In this document: in pieces, positions 18,253 through 27,072 of the stretch
Numbering within the stretch: the first letter of the stretch is position 1
Layout of the letters: each line of letters opens with the position of its first letter
NCBI GenBank assembly: GCA_016717855.1
Contig: JADKEV010000074.1
Location: forward strand, 20,239 to 84,238
Direction: 5' to 3'
DNA length: 64,000 bases
From: Betaproteobacteria bacterium
GTDB taxonomy: Bacteria; Pseudomonadota; Gammaproteobacteria; Burkholderiales; Casimicrobiaceae
Program-made: the position numbers and the translations under genes
Notes under the pieces: model-generated
The model's database searches: none
Told to the model about the DNA's origin: nothing
What the model saw: only the letters and a program-made list of their open reading frames with translations

Positions 18253-19409
18253 AGTCGCTTGGAGACTTCCTCGAGCATCACTTCGGTCGCCCCGCCGCCG
18301 ATGGCCAGGATGCGCGCGTCGCGCCACAGCCGCTCGATGGCGGTTTCGCGGATGTAGCCCATGCCGCCGTGAAACTGCTGGCACGTATAGAGCACCTCAT
18401 TGGCGAGTTCGCCCGCGAGCGCCTTCAGCCCGGAGATCTCGCGGACGCAGTCGCGGTCCTTGCTCATCAGCCAGGCGCAGTGATACGTGTACGACCGCAG
18501 CGCCTCGACCTTGGCGGAGAGCATCGCCAGCCGCTGCCGGATGGCCTGCTTGTCCCACAGCGGCTTGCCGAACGCCTGGCGCTGCTTGACGTGTTCCAGC
18601 GTCAGGCGCAATGCCTGTTGCCCGTGCCCCACCGCCATGGCCCCGCACATCAGCCGCTCGTTCTGGAAGTTCTTCATGACCGAGCGGAAGCCTTCGTTCT
18701 CGCGCCCCAGCAGGTTTGACGCGGGAATCCGGCAGTCCTCGAAGATCAGTTCCGCAGTGTCGGAAGACAGCCAGCCGGTTTTCTTCAGCGCGCGGCCAAC
18801 GCGGAATCCGGGGGTGCCCTTGTCGACGATGAACATCGAAATCCCGTGCGAGCCTCGCGCCTCGCGGCTGGTCTTGGCGGCGACGAAATACACGTCGGCG
18901 TGCACGCCGTTGGTGATGAACATCTTGCTGCCGTTGAGCACGAACCCGTCGCCCGCCCGCTCGGCCCGCGTGCGGATGCCGGCGACGTCCGATCCCGCAT
19001 CGGGCTCGGTCACGGCGACCGCGCTGATCGTCTCGCCCTTGATGATGCCCGGCATGTAACGGGCCATTTGCGCGGCGTTCCCCGCATTGTGCAAGTGGGG
19101 CGACGCCATGTCGGTGTGGACCAGGACGGTCACGATGAAGCCGCCGAACGTCGACTGTGACAGCGCCTCGGCGAACACCAGGTTGGTCAGTGGATCGGCG
19201 CCCGCGCCGCCATGTTCCGGCGCGTACATCAGGCCGAGAAAGCCCAGGCTGCCCATGCGGCGCAGCACTTCGCGCGGCACGAATCCCTGCTCTTCCCATG
19301 CCGCGGCGAAGGGCTCGATCTCGGTGTCGACAAAGCGCCGCACCTGCTCGCGCAGGAGTTCGTGTTCGGCGGTGATGTAGATCGATTCGCTCACGGGTCC
19401 GGTCGCCAA
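18249..19409 (-). CDS. acyl-CoA dehydrogenase
   Basis: An FAD-dependent acyl-CoA dehydrogenase of about 386 residues. Seen: the N-terminal helical domain, V-T-E-P-D-A-G-S-D in the flavin-binding middle domain, I-T-N-G, and the C-terminal Q-F-H-G-G-M-G-Y followed by the R-D-A-R-I-L-A-I-G-G-G-A-T-E segment. The usual catalytic Glu before G-T/G-A appears shifted to the I-G-G-G form. This resembles long-chain or citronellyl-CoA-type enzymes more than butyryl-CoA dehydrogenase, but substrate is not settled. It starts (TTG 19409 or GTG 19391) directly after the liuB stop and is translationally coupled to the glycosyltransferase. Confidence 0.85.
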   Translation of the reverse strand: MATGPVSESIYITAEHELLREQVRRFVDTEIEPFAAAWEEQGFVPREVLRRMGSLGFLGLMYAPEHGGAGADPLTNLVFAEALSQSTFGGFIVTVLVHTDMASPHLHNAGNAAQMARYMPGIIKGETISAVAVTEPDAGSDVAGIRTRAERAGDGFVLNGSKMFITNGVHADVYFVAAKTSREARGSHGISMFIVDKGTPGFRVGRALKKTGWLSSDTAELIFEDCRIPASNLLGRENEGFRSVMKNFQNERLMCGAMAVGHGQQALRLTLEHVKQRQAFGKPLWDKQAIRQRLAMLSAKVEALRSYTYHCAWLMSKDRDCVREISGLKALAGELANEVLYTCQQFHGGMGYIRETAIERLWRDARILAIGGGATEVMLEEVSKRL

Positions 19410-21017
19410 TTACATCCGGAACACGCCGAACTTCGTCTCTTCCGGTGCCTTGTTCATCGCCGCGGACAGCGCCAGCCCCAGCACCATCCGCGTGTCGGCG
19501 GGATCGATCACGCCGTCGTCCCACAGCCGGGCGCTGGCGTAATAGGGGTGGCCCTGGTGCTCGTACTGCTCGAGGATGGGTTTCCTGAACGCGTCTTCCT
19601 CTTCCCTGGTCCAGGTCCCGCCCTTGCTTTCGATCCCGTCGCGCTTGACCGTGGCGAGCACGCTGGCCGCCTGGACGCCGCCCATCACCGAGACCCGCGC
19701 GTTCGGCCACATCCACAGGAAGCGCGGCGAGTACGCGCGGCCGCACATCCCGTAGTTGCCGGCGCCATACGAGCCGCCGATGATGACGGTGAACTTGGGG
19801 ACGCGCGTCGTCGCGACCGCGGTGACCAGCTTGGCGCCGTCCTTGGCGATCCCGCCCGCCTCGTACTTCTTGCCGACCATGAAGCCGGTGATGTTCTGCA
19901 GGAAGAGCAGCGGGATGTTGCGCTGGCTGCACAGTTCGACGAAGTGCGCGGCCTTCAGCGCGGATTCCGAATAGAGCACGCCGTTGTTGGCGATGATGCC
20001 GATCGGATAGCCGAAGACGCGCGCAAAGCCCGTGATCAGCGTGGTGCCGTAGTTCTGCTTGAACTCGTCCAGCTCGCTACCGTCGACGATGCGCGCGATC
20101 ACCTCGCGCACGTCGTAGGGCTTGCGGGTGTCCGTGGGAATCACGCCATAAAGCTCGCGCGGATCGAACAACGGTTCGCGCGGCGCGAGCAGCCCGGCCG
20201 GCGGCGCCTTGACGCGATTCAGGTTGGCCACAATCTGCCGGGCGATGCCCAGCGCGTGCGCGTCGTTCTGCGCATAGTGATCGGCGACCCCCGATTGCCG
20301 GGTGTGCACGTCCGCGCCGCCCAGTTCCTCGGCGGTCACGATCTCGCCGGTCGCGGCCTTGACCAGCGGCGGGCCGGCCAGGAAGATCGTCGCCTGGTTG
20401 CGCACCATGATGGTCTCGTCGCTCATCGCCGGCACGTAGGCGCCGCCCGCGGTGCACGAGCCCATCACCACGGCGATCTGCGGGATGCCCAGCGCCGACA
20501 GGTTGGCCTGGTTGTAGAAGATGCGCCCGAAGTGCTCGCGGTCGGGGAAAACCTCGTCCTGCGTCGGCAGGTTCGCCCCGCCCGAGTCCACCAGGTAGAT
20601 GCAGGGCAGGTTGTTCTGCTGCGCGATTTCCTGCGCGCGCAGGTGCTTCTTCACCGTCATCGGGAAATAGGTGCCGCCCTTGACCGTCGCGTCGTTGCAG
20701 ACGATCAGGCATTCGCGGCCCGACACGCGGCCGATGCCGGTGATGATCCCGGCCCCGGGCGCTTCGTTGTGATACATGTGATACGCGGCAAGCTGAGAGA
20801 ACTCCAGGAACGGCGCGCCCGGATCGCAGAGCATGCGCACGCGCTCGCGTGGCAGCAGCTTGCCCCGTGCCGTGTGCTTCTTGCGCGCCGTCTCGCCGCC
20901 GCCGTGGGCGACTTGATCCACTTTCGCGCGCAGGTCGGCGACCAGCGATTCCATCAGCCGGACATTGGCCTGGAAGGACTCGTCGCGGGGATTGAGCCGG
21001 GATTCGATGATGGGCAT
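19410..21017 (-). CDS. liuB: 3-methylcrotonyl-CoA carboxylase beta subunit
   Basis: Carboxyltransferase subunit, 535 residues, that moves CO2 from carboxybiotin of LiuD to 3-methylcrotonyl-CoA. The two crotonase-like carboxyltransferase halves are complete. Characteristic segments are G-G-T-Y-F-P-M-T-V-K-K-H, G-G-A-N-L-P-T-Q-D, and the oxyanion region G-S-C-T-A-G-G-A-Y-V-P-A-M, which separates MCC beta from propionyl-CoA carboxylase beta. The ATG start at 21017 gives the normal N-terminus. It lies between the rhodanese and an acyl-CoA dehydrogenase on the same strand. Confidence 0.95.
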   Translation of the reverse strand: MPIIESRLNPRDESFQANVRLMESLVADLRAKVDQVAHGGGETARKKHTARGKLLPRERVRMLCDPGAPFLEFSQLAAYHMYHNEAPGAGIITGIGRVSGRECLIVCNDATVKGGTYFPMTVKKHLRAQEIAQQNNLPCIYLVDSGGANLPTQDEVFPDREHFGRIFYNQANLSALGIPQIAVVMGSCTAGGAYVPAMSDETIMVRNQATIFLAGPPLVKAATGEIVTAEELGGADVHTRQSGVADHYAQNDAHALGIARQIVANLNRVKAPPAGLLAPREPLFDPRELYGVIPTDTRKPYDVREVIARIVDGSELDEFKQNYGTTLITGFARVFGYPIGIIANNGVLYSESALKAAHFVELCSQRNIPLLFLQNITGFMVGKKYEAGGIAKDGAKLVTAVATTRVPKFTVIIGGSYGAGNYGMCGRAYSPRFLWMWPNARVSVMGGVQAASVLATVKRDGIESKGGTWTREEEDAFRKPILEQYEHQGHPYYASARLWDDGVIDPADTRMVLGLALSAAMNKAPEETKFGVFRM

Positions 21018-21060
21018 GAGGGTGCTCAGCAGGTTTGTCTAGGGTCGAGTACCGCCGCGT

Positions 21061-21477
21061 TCATTGCGGAGACACTTTTTTCTGGGGCTTCGGGGCGACG
21101 GGACCGCCCGCAGCCTTCCAGGCTTCCATTCCGCCTTCGATGTCGCAGACGTTGGTCATCCCCATCTCGGTCAGGGTCGCGGCGGTCAGCGTCGAGCGCC
21201 AGCCCAGCGCGCAGAACAGCACATACGTCTTGGTTTCGTCGCCGAACACGGGCCTGAAGTACGGGCTCTCGGGGTCGACCCAGAACTCCATCATCCCGCG
21301 CGGCGCATGCACGGCACCCGGAACCACGCCTTCACGCTCCTGTTCCCGCGGATCCCGGAGGTCGACGAACACCGCGCCAGGGTCGCCGAGCCGGGCGAGC
21401 GCCTCGGTGGCGGGGATGGAGCGGATCTTCTGCCTGGCTTCCGCCAGCAACTGTTTGTGACCTTTGGTGATGGGCAT
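21061..21477 (-). CDS. rhodanese-like domain protein
   Basis: A 138-residue single rhodanese domain, a sulfur-transfer fold. The active-site loop is F-C-A-L-G-W-R-S with the expected Cys, and D-L-R-D-P-R-E and P-G-A-V-H-A-P-R-G are typical upstream motifs. The ATG at 21477 has AGGAGG 6 bp upstream, so the in-frame codons further upstream are not used. No signal peptide. Its presence in a leucine-degradation cluster is unexplained; it may simply be carried along in the transcript. Confidence 0.88.
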   Translation of the reverse strand: MPITKGHKQLLAEARQKIRSIPATEALARLGDPGAVFVDLRDPREQEREGVVPGAVHAPRGMMEFWVDPESPYFRPVFGDETKTYVLFCALGWRSTLTAATLTEMGMTNVCDIEGGMEAWKAAGGPVAPKPQKKVSPQ

Positions 21478-21573
21478 GATCAACCTCCTGCGGACATTGC
21501 GGGGCGGCCAGGGCGCCATGCGCTGCGCGACGGCGCCGGCTTCGCCTGCCGCCAATGCGCCGGCTGACGCACC

Positions 21574-22188
21574 TTACCATCCTCCGGTCTTCAACCACTC
21601 CTCCATCATCGCCAGCCGGTCCACGCCCCAGAAGGGCTCGCCGTCGATGATGACAAAGGGCGACCCGAACACCCCGTTGGCGATCGCCTGCTCGACCTCG
21701 GACTTCAATGCCGCCTTGAACAGCGGGTCGTCGATGGCGGCCATCGCGGCATTGCGGTCGTGGCCCAGCCCGGCGGCCAGCGCCGCGGCGGTGTCGGGCT
21801 TCGAGATGTCGAAGCCGTCGACGTAGAACGCCCGGTACGCGACCTTCGCGTAGGCCTTCGCCGCTTCGGCATTGTGGCCGGCAATCCACAGCATGACCCG
21901 CGCCGGCGCCTGCGAGGCGATCGGAAACGTCGTGGGCATGACGAACGGGATCTTCATGTGGCGCGCCGTGCGCGAAAAATCCAGCGTCGAGTATTCGCCC
22001 TTGATCGGGATCTGGGTCAGCGGCGCCATCCCGGTCTGCTTGAAGATCGCGCCCAGCAGCACCGGATGCCAGTTGACCGCGCGGTCGTACTTTCCCGCCA
22101 GTGCGTCGATGCGCTCGGCGGCGAAGTAGCCGTAGGGCGAGGAGAAGTCGAAGTAGAACTCGAGGGGCGCCGGCATCGGGGATTCCAT
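21574..22188 (-). CDS. 2-hydroxychromene-2-carboxylate isomerase family protein, second copy
   Basis: A 204-residue GST-kappa/DsbA-like protein. The N-terminus has F-Y-F-D-F-S-S-P-Y-G-Y and the C-terminus G-V-F-G-S-P-F-V-I-I-D-G-E-P-F-W-G-V-D-R-L, again without CxxC. It is a paralogue of 14334-14966. Start at ATG 22188 or at 22176; both are possible. It is 12 bp downstream of an acyl-CoA dehydrogenase gene, so it belongs to the same transcript. A role in acyl-CoA or aromatic degradation is inferred only from location. Confidence 0.83.
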   Translation of the reverse strand: MESPMPAPLEFYFDFSSPYGYFAAERIDALAGKYDRAVNWHPVLLGAIFKQTGMAPLTQIPIKGEYSTLDFSRTARHMKIPFVMPTTFPIASQAPARVMLWIAGHNAEAAKAYAKVAYRAFYVDGFDISKPDTAAALAAGLGHDRNAAMAAIDDPLFKAALKSEVEQAIANGVFGSPFVIIDGEPFWGVDRLAMMEEWLKTGGW

Positions 22189-22200
22189 CCTGATGGGAGA

Positions 22201-23340
22201 TCAGAGGTTGCGCCCGATGACCATGCGCTGGATGTCGCTGGTACCTTCGTAGATCTGGCATACGCGCACGTCGCGGTAGATGCGCTCGACCGGGAAGTCG
22301 TTGACGTAGCCGTAGCCGCCGTGGACCTGGATCGCGTCGGAGCACACGCGCTCGGCCATCTCGGAGGCGAACAGCTTGGCCATCGACGCTTCCTTCAGGC
22401 AGGGCAGGCCGGCGTCCTTGAGCGCCGCCGCATGCCAGATCAGCTGGCGCGCCGCTTCGATCTGCGTGGCCATGTCGGCCAGCCGGAAGTTGACCGCCTG
22501 ATGTTCGATGATCGCCTTGCCGAAACTCTGCCGCTCGTTGGCATACGAGAGCGCCGCGTCGAACGCGGCGCGCGCCATGCCCACGCATTGCGCGGCGATG
22601 CCGATGCGCCCGCCCTCCAGGTTGGCCAGCGCGATCTTGTAGCCTTCGCCTTCGCGGCCCAGCAGGTTCGCCGCGGGCACCCGCAGATCCTCGAACAACA
22701 ACTGCGCGGTATCCGACGCGTGTTGCCCCAGCTTGTCCTCGACGCGCGCGACGGTGAATCCGGGAACGTGGGCGGGGGCGCCGGTCTCGACGATGAACGC
22801 GGAAATTCCGCGCTTGCCCGCGTCGCGGTCGGTGACCGCGAACACGATTGCGATCTCGGCATGCTTGCCCGTGGTGATGAACTGCTTGACGCCGTTCAGC
22901 ACCCAGGCGTCGCCATCCTTCTTCGCCGACGAGCGCAGCGCCCCCGCGTCCGAGCCCACGTGCGGCTCGGTCAGGCAGAAGCACCCCAGCCATTCGCCGG
23001 TGGCGAGCCGCGTCAGGTATTTCTGCTTCTGCGCTTCGGTCCCGAACGCGTTGATGGGGCCGCACACGACCGAGTTCTGGACGCTGACCACGGTCGAGGT
23101 CGCGCCGTCGCCGGCCGCGACTTCCTCGATTGCCACGGCCAGCGACACGTAGTCCGCTCCCGCGCCGCCGTAGCCATCCGGCGTCACCATGCCGAGGACG
23201 CCGAGTTCGCCCAGCCCGCGCAAGGCCTCGCGGGGAAAGGTGCTTTCGCGATCCCACCGGGCGGCGTGCGGCGCCAGTTGTTCGCGCGCGAAGTCGCGAA
23301 CCGAGTCGCGGATCAGCCGTTGCTGTTCGGTAAGAAGCAT
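22201..23340 (-). CDS. short/branched-chain acyl-CoA dehydrogenase
   Basis: A 379-residue flavoprotein that introduces the trans-2,3 double bond into short or branched acyl-CoAs. L-T-E-P-H-V-G-S-D-A-G is the flavin-binding motif. The C-terminal catalytic Glu is in Q-I-Y-E-G-T-S-D-I-Q-R, the standard position for butyryl-CoA and short/branched-chain enzymes. Q-V-H-G-G-Y-G-Y is intact. It lies 15 bp after the thiolase stop and 12 bp before the isomerase. In this cluster a likely job is isobutyryl- or 2-methylbutyryl-CoA oxidation, which is inference. Confidence 0.9.
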   Translation of the reverse strand: MLLTEQQRLIRDSVRDFAREQLAPHAARWDRESTFPREALRGLGELGVLGMVTPDGYGGAGADYVSLAVAIEEVAAGDGATSTVVSVQNSVVCGPINAFGTEAQKQKYLTRLATGEWLGCFCLTEPHVGSDAGALRSSAKKDGDAWVLNGVKQFITTGKHAEIAIVFAVTDRDAGKRGISAFIVETGAPAHVPGFTVARVEDKLGQHASDTAQLLFEDLRVPAANLLGREGEGYKIALANLEGGRIGIAAQCVGMARAAFDAALSYANERQSFGKAIIEHQAVNFRLADMATQIEAARQLIWHAAALKDAGLPCLKEASMAKLFASEMAERVCSDAIQVHGGYGYVNDFPVERIYRDVRVCQIYEGTSDIQRMVIGRNL

Positions 23341-23355
23341 GGATGAGGACGCCGC

Positions 23356-24540
23356 TCAGGCGATCTCGATGCCCATCGCCGTCGCTTCACCGCCGCCTAT
23401 GCACAGGCTCGCCACGCCCCGGCGCTTGCCCTGCTTGCGCAGCGCTCCGATCAGCGTGACGATGATCCGCGCGCCTGACGCGCCGATCGGATGGCCGAGG
23501 GCGCACGCGCCGCCGTGCACGTTGACGCGGTCGTGGGGAATCCCGTGCTCCTTCATCGCCGCCATGGTGACGACGGCGAAGGCCTCGTTGATCTCGAACA
23601 GGTCCACGTCCTGTGTGGTCCAGCCGGTCTTGTCGTACAGCTTGCGGATGGCGCCTACCGGCGCCGTGGTGAACAGTCCGGGTTCCTGCGCGTGCGTCGA
23701 ATGCGCGATCACGACCGCGAGCGGCTTCAGGCCGCGCTGCTCGGCCGTTGAGCGGCGCATCATCACCAGCGCCGCCGCGCCGTCCGAGATCGACGACGAA
23801 TTCGCCGCCGTCACCGTGCCGTCCTTGCGGAACGCGGGCTTGAGCCCGGGGATCTTGTCGATCGCCGCCTTGAACGGCTGCTCGTCGCGGGCGATCACCG
23901 TGTCGCCCTTCCTGCCCTGCACGGTGACCGGCGCGATCTCCCAGCCGAACGTGCCGTCGTCGTTGGCCCGCTGCGCGCGCAGCAGCGACTCGATCGCGAA
24001 CTGGTCCTGCGCTTCGCGGGTAAACCCGAACTTGTCCGCGCACTCCTCGGCGAACGAGCCCATCAGCCGGCCCTTGTCGTACGCGTCCTCGAGGCCGTCG
24101 AGGAACATGTGATCCTGCACCACGCCGTGGCCCATGCGCATGCCGGCCCGTGCCTTGGGCAGCAGGTAGGGCGCATTGGTCATCGACTCCATCCCGCCCG
24201 CGATCATGACGTCGTTCGTGCCGGCGGCCAGCAGGTCGTGAGAAAGCATCGCGGCTTTCATCGCCGAGCCGCACATCTTGTTCACGGTCGTGCACCCGAC
24301 TGCCAGCGGCAGGCCCGCGCCCAGCGACGCCTGGCGTGCCGGCGCCTGTCCCTGCCCGGCCGGCAACACGCAGCCCATGATGACTTCCTGCACGTCGGCG
24401 GGGGCGATGCCCGCCCGCTCCACCGCGGCCTTGATGGCGGCCGCGCCCAGTTGCGCGGCGGACAAGGACGCAAAGTCGCCCTGGAATGCGGCCATCGGCG
24501 TGCGTGCCAGGCCGACAATGACAATCGGGTCGTTCAGCAT
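23356..24540 (-). CDS. acetyl-CoA C-acyltransferase (thiolase)
   Basis: A 394-residue thiolase that condenses or cleaves acetoacetyl-CoA. The acyl-accepting Cys lies in N-K-M-C-G-S-A-M-K-A-A, the catalytic His in G-G-A-C-A-L-G-H-P-I-G-A-S-G, and the second Cys in C-I-G-G-G-E-A. ATG 24540 is preceded by AAGGAAA; codons further upstream are not thiolase-like. In this setting it probably handles acetoacetyl-CoA from leucine breakdown or short-chain beta-oxidation. It could also supply acetoacetyl-CoA for the PHA synthase encoded at 28689, since no phaA or phaB is present nearby. Confidence 0.93.
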   Translation of the reverse strand: MLNDPIVIVGLARTPMAAFQGDFASLSAAQLGAAAIKAAVERAGIAPADVQEVIMGCVLPAGQGQAPARQASLGAGLPLAVGCTTVNKMCGSAMKAAMLSHDLLAAGTNDVMIAGGMESMTNAPYLLPKARAGMRMGHGVVQDHMFLDGLEDAYDKGRLMGSFAEECADKFGFTREAQDQFAIESLLRAQRANDDGTFGWEIAPVTVQGRKGDTVIARDEQPFKAAIDKIPGLKPAFRKDGTVTAANSSSISDGAAALVMMRRSTAEQRGLKPLAVVIAHSTHAQEPGLFTTAPVGAIRKLYDKTGWTTQDVDLFEINEAFAVVTMAAMKEHGIPHDRVNVHGGACALGHPIGASGARIIVTLIGALRKQGKRRGVASLCIGGGEATAMGIEIA

Positions 24541-24625
24541 GTTCGGGTTTCCTTGAGCAATTGCGCGATCCGCGCGTGAGCCGGTGCACTGCCGCTGCGG
24601 GTTGCCGCGGTCATGGGATGCCGGC

Positions 24626-25255
24626 TCATGCGCGCCGGGTGTCGAAGGCGAGCCATACAGCCAGCACGCCGAACGCCCCGCCCAGCGTCCAGCGCTGCAT
24701 CTTGAGCCACAGCGGCCGGCTCGCCAGCCACCGTGAAATCCCGCCGGCCAGCAGCACCCATATGGCATCGATGGGCAGCGCGACCAGCAGTTGAATGGCG
24801 CCCAGCATCAGGCTTTGCGACAGCACGGAGCCACGCGCGGGATCGATGAACTGCGGCAACAGGGACAAGTAGAAGATCGCGACCTTGGGATTGAGGATCC
24901 CGGTCGCGAGCGCCTGCCGGAACAGCGTCGCATCCGGCGCGGGCTCCATGGGCTTAGGCTCGAAGCCGCCGCCGTCGCGCAGGGTCGACCACGCCATCCA
25001 CAACAGGTACGCGGCGCCCGCCAGCTTGATCGCGTCGAACGCGAACGGTACAGCGAGCAGCACGACGCTCAGGCCGAACGCGGCGGCCAGCATGTGCACG
25101 ACCAGGCCCGACATGGTTCCGGCCAGCGACACGAATCCCGCCCGCGTTCCCTGGCACATGGTGCGCGAGAGCAGGTAGAGCCAGTTCGGTCCGGGCGTGA
25201 GCGCGAGCAGGACCGAGGCGGCGGCGAAGATCAACAGGGTGTCGAGTGGAATCAC
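24626..25255 (-). CDS. LysE/RhtB-family amino-acid exporter
   Basis: A 209-residue inner-membrane protein with about six hydrophobic segments. The family signature L-T-P-G-P-N-W-L-Y appears near residue 20, and G-I-L-N-P-K-V-A-I-F-Y marks the middle loop. LysE/RhtB proteins export amino acids or related metabolites. Lying between liuA and the thiolase gene, it could relieve excess branched-chain amino acid or intermediate, though no substrate motif is known. The start at 25255 is 12 bp after the liuA stop. Confidence 0.9.
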   Translation of the reverse strand: MIPLDTLLIFAAASVLLALTPGPNWLYLLSRTMCQGTRAGFVSLAGTMSGLVVHMLAAAFGLSVVLLAVPFAFDAIKLAGAAYLLWMAWSTLRDGGGFEPKPMEPAPDATLFRQALATGILNPKVAIFYLSLLPQFIDPARGSVLSQSLMLGAIQLLVALPIDAIWVLLAGGISRWLASRPLWLKMQRWTLGGAFGVLAVWLAFDTRRA

Positions 25256-25267
25256 GAGCGTTCCGGT

Positions 25268-26431
25268 TCAGGTGGTCTCGGCAAAAAGCTCGCGCCCGAT
25301 CAGCATCCGGCGGATTTCGCTGGTGCCAGCGCCGATTTCGTAGAGCTTGGCGTCGCGCCACAACCTGCCGGTTGCATACTCGTTGACATACCCGTTGCCG
25401 CCCAGGCAACGAATCGCCTCACCGGCCATCCACGTGGCCTTTTCCGATGCGTAAAGTATAGCTCCCGCGGCATCCTTGCGCGTGGTTTCGCCACGGTCGC
25501 AGGCGGCGCCCACCGCATAGACATACGCGCGGCATGCATTGAGCGTCGTGTACAGGTCGGCGAGGATGCCCTGCATCAGCTGGAACTCGCCGATCGGCTG
25601 GCCAAATTGCTTGCGTTCGTGCAGATACGGAATGACCACGTCCATGCAGGCCTGCATGATTCCGACCGGGCCGCCGGCGAGCACGGCGCGTTCGTAATCG
25701 AGGCCGCTCATCAGCACGTTGACGCCGCGACCGACGGCGCCCAGCACGTTTTCCTCGGGCACTTCGCAGTCCTGGAACACGAGTTCGCACGTGTTGGACC
25801 CGCGCATGCCCAGCTTGTCGAGCTTCTGGGCGGTGGAAAAGCCCTTGTAGGTTTTTTCGATCAGGAACGCGGTGATCCCGCGCGAACCGGCGCCCGGATC
25901 GGTCTTGGCATAGACCACCAGCGTGTCCGCGTCGGGGCCGTTGGTGATCCACATCTTGTTGCCGTTGAGCACGTAGCGGTCGCCCTTCCTGTCGGCGCGC
26001 AACTTCATCGACACGACATCCGAGCCGGAGCCGGGCTCGCTCATCGCCAGGGCACCGACGTGCTCGCCGGAAACCAGCTTGGGCAGGTACTTGCGCTTCT
26101 GGACCTCGTTGCCGTTGCGGTGAATCTGATTGACGCAAAGGTTTGAGTGCGCACCGTAGGACAGCCCGACCGAAGCCGAGGCGCGGCTGATCTCTTCCAT
26201 CGCGACGATGTGGGCCAGATAGCCCATCGCGGTGCCGCCGTACTCTTCGGCGACCGTGACTCCCAGCAGGCCCATGTCGCCCATCTTGCGCCAGAGATCC
26301 ATCGGGAACTGGTTGGTGCGGTCGATCTCGGCGGCCAGCGGCGCGATTTCCGCCTGCGCGAAGCCGTGCACGGTCTCGCGCAGCATATCCGCGGTTTCGC
26401 CCAGCGCGAAGTTCAGGGTCGGGTAGGTCAT
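25268..26431 (-). CDS. liuA: isovaleryl-CoA dehydrogenase
   Basis: FAD enzyme, 387 residues, oxidising isovaleryl-CoA to 3-methylcrotonyl-CoA in leucine degradation. Typical LiuA features: A-M-S-E-P-G-S-G-S-D-V-V-S-M, W-I-T-N-G-P-D-A-D, and C-L-G-G-N-G-Y-V-N-E. The Y-E-I-G-A-G-T-S-E-I-R-R segment lacks the C-terminal catalytic Glu, as expected for isovaleryl-CoA dehydrogenases, which use a Glu elsewhere. ATG at 26431 has GGAGAAA 6 bp upstream and lies one base after the thioesterase stop, so the codons before it are not used. The ACGT palindrome upstream of the thioesterase would control this gene too. Confidence 0.94.
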   Translation of the reverse strand: MTYPTLNFALGETADMLRETVHGFAQAEIAPLAAEIDRTNQFPMDLWRKMGDMGLLGVTVAEEYGGTAMGYLAHIVAMEEISRASASVGLSYGAHSNLCVNQIHRNGNEVQKRKYLPKLVSGEHVGALAMSEPGSGSDVVSMKLRADRKGDRYVLNGNKMWITNGPDADTLVVYAKTDPGAGSRGITAFLIEKTYKGFSTAQKLDKLGMRGSNTCELVFQDCEVPEENVLGAVGRGVNVLMSGLDYERAVLAGGPVGIMQACMDVVIPYLHERKQFGQPIGEFQLMQGILADLYTTLNACRAYVYAVGAACDRGETTRKDAAGAILYASEKATWMAGEAIRCLGGNGYVNEYATGRLWRDAKLYEIGAGTSEIRRMLIGRELFAETT

Positions 26432-26432
26432 G

Positions 26433-26891
26433 TCATTTTCTCCGGGTGGAATCGTCGGAATGGCCATGCAGGACGATCAGCGTCTGCTGCATCAGCGCGC
26501 ACAGCGTGCTGCGCTCGGCGGAGCGGGCGTGGACTTCCCCCTGCACGATGCACAGCGTGCGCCCGGGCTTGACCACGCGGCCTTCGGCGACGAAATACTC
26601 GCCTTCACCGGGCGCCATCAGGTTCAGCTTGTACTCGACGGTCAACACGCTCGAATCCGCGGGAAAAAGAGTGTATCCAGCGTAACCGCCGGCGGTGTCG
26701 ATGATGGTGCTCAGGATGCCCGCGTGCAGGTAGCCGTGCTGCTGCGTCAGGTCCGCCCGGTACGGCAACGTGATATCGACCGCGCCGGGCTCGACCCGGG
26801 TCAGGCGCGCGCCGATCAGCCGCATCGCGCCCTGGCGCTCGAAGCTCGAGCGGATGCGCTCTTCGTACTGCGGGTCGACAGGTGTGAACAT
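26433..26891 (-). CDS. PaaI-type hotdog thioesterase
   Basis: A 152-residue hotdog thioesterase. Y-L-H-A-G-I-L-S-T-I-I-D-T-A-G-G-Y-A matches the PaaI motif H-G-G/A-x-x-x-x-x-x-D with its active-site Asp. An earlier GTG at 26933 is in frame, but it is only 7 bp from the regulatory palindrome and would leave no room for a promoter, so the ATG at 26891 is preferred. The gene is directly upstream of liuA with a 1-bp gap. It may release CoA from stalled branched acyl-CoAs. Confidence 0.85.
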   Translation of the reverse strand: MFTPVDPQYEERIRSSFERQGAMRLIGARLTRVEPGAVDITLPYRADLTQQHGYLHAGILSTIIDTAGGYAGYTLFPADSSVLTVEYKLNLMAPGEGEYFVAEGRVVKPGRTLCIVQGEVHARSAERSTLCALMQQTLIVLHGHSDDSTRRK

Positions 26892-26937
26892 CGGCGATAT
26901 CCGGGATCGGGAGGCTTGATGGAATTCTGCCACTAAG

Positions 26938-26958
26938 TTACGTTTACGTAAACGTCAA
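26938..26958 (-). promoter_or_regulatory. ACGT-centred palindrome, probable LiuR operator
   Basis: The 16-bp perfect palindrome ACGTTTACGTAAACGT (26940-26955) lies just before the thioesterase-liuA operon. Read on the minus strand, TTGACG (26958-26953) at its edge would be a -35 element and the palindrome would fill the spacer, the usual layout for MerR-type regulators. The liuR gene is about 110 bp away. A matching palindrome precedes icmF. Confidence 0.7.
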
Positions 26959-27072
26959 TCTACCGGAGCCGACCAGGGTCCGGGCCGGAGCAGAATGCTG
27001 GACGTGCCGCAAGGACTGGCCCGGACGGCGGAGGCGGCAACGATTGCGCGGCAAGGCGAGCAGCCAGGACCG

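Noticed and set aside
19212..21257. Open frame of 681 codons opposite liuB
   Set aside because: Antisense to an intact carboxyltransferase; composition is typical of a GC-rich shadow frame.
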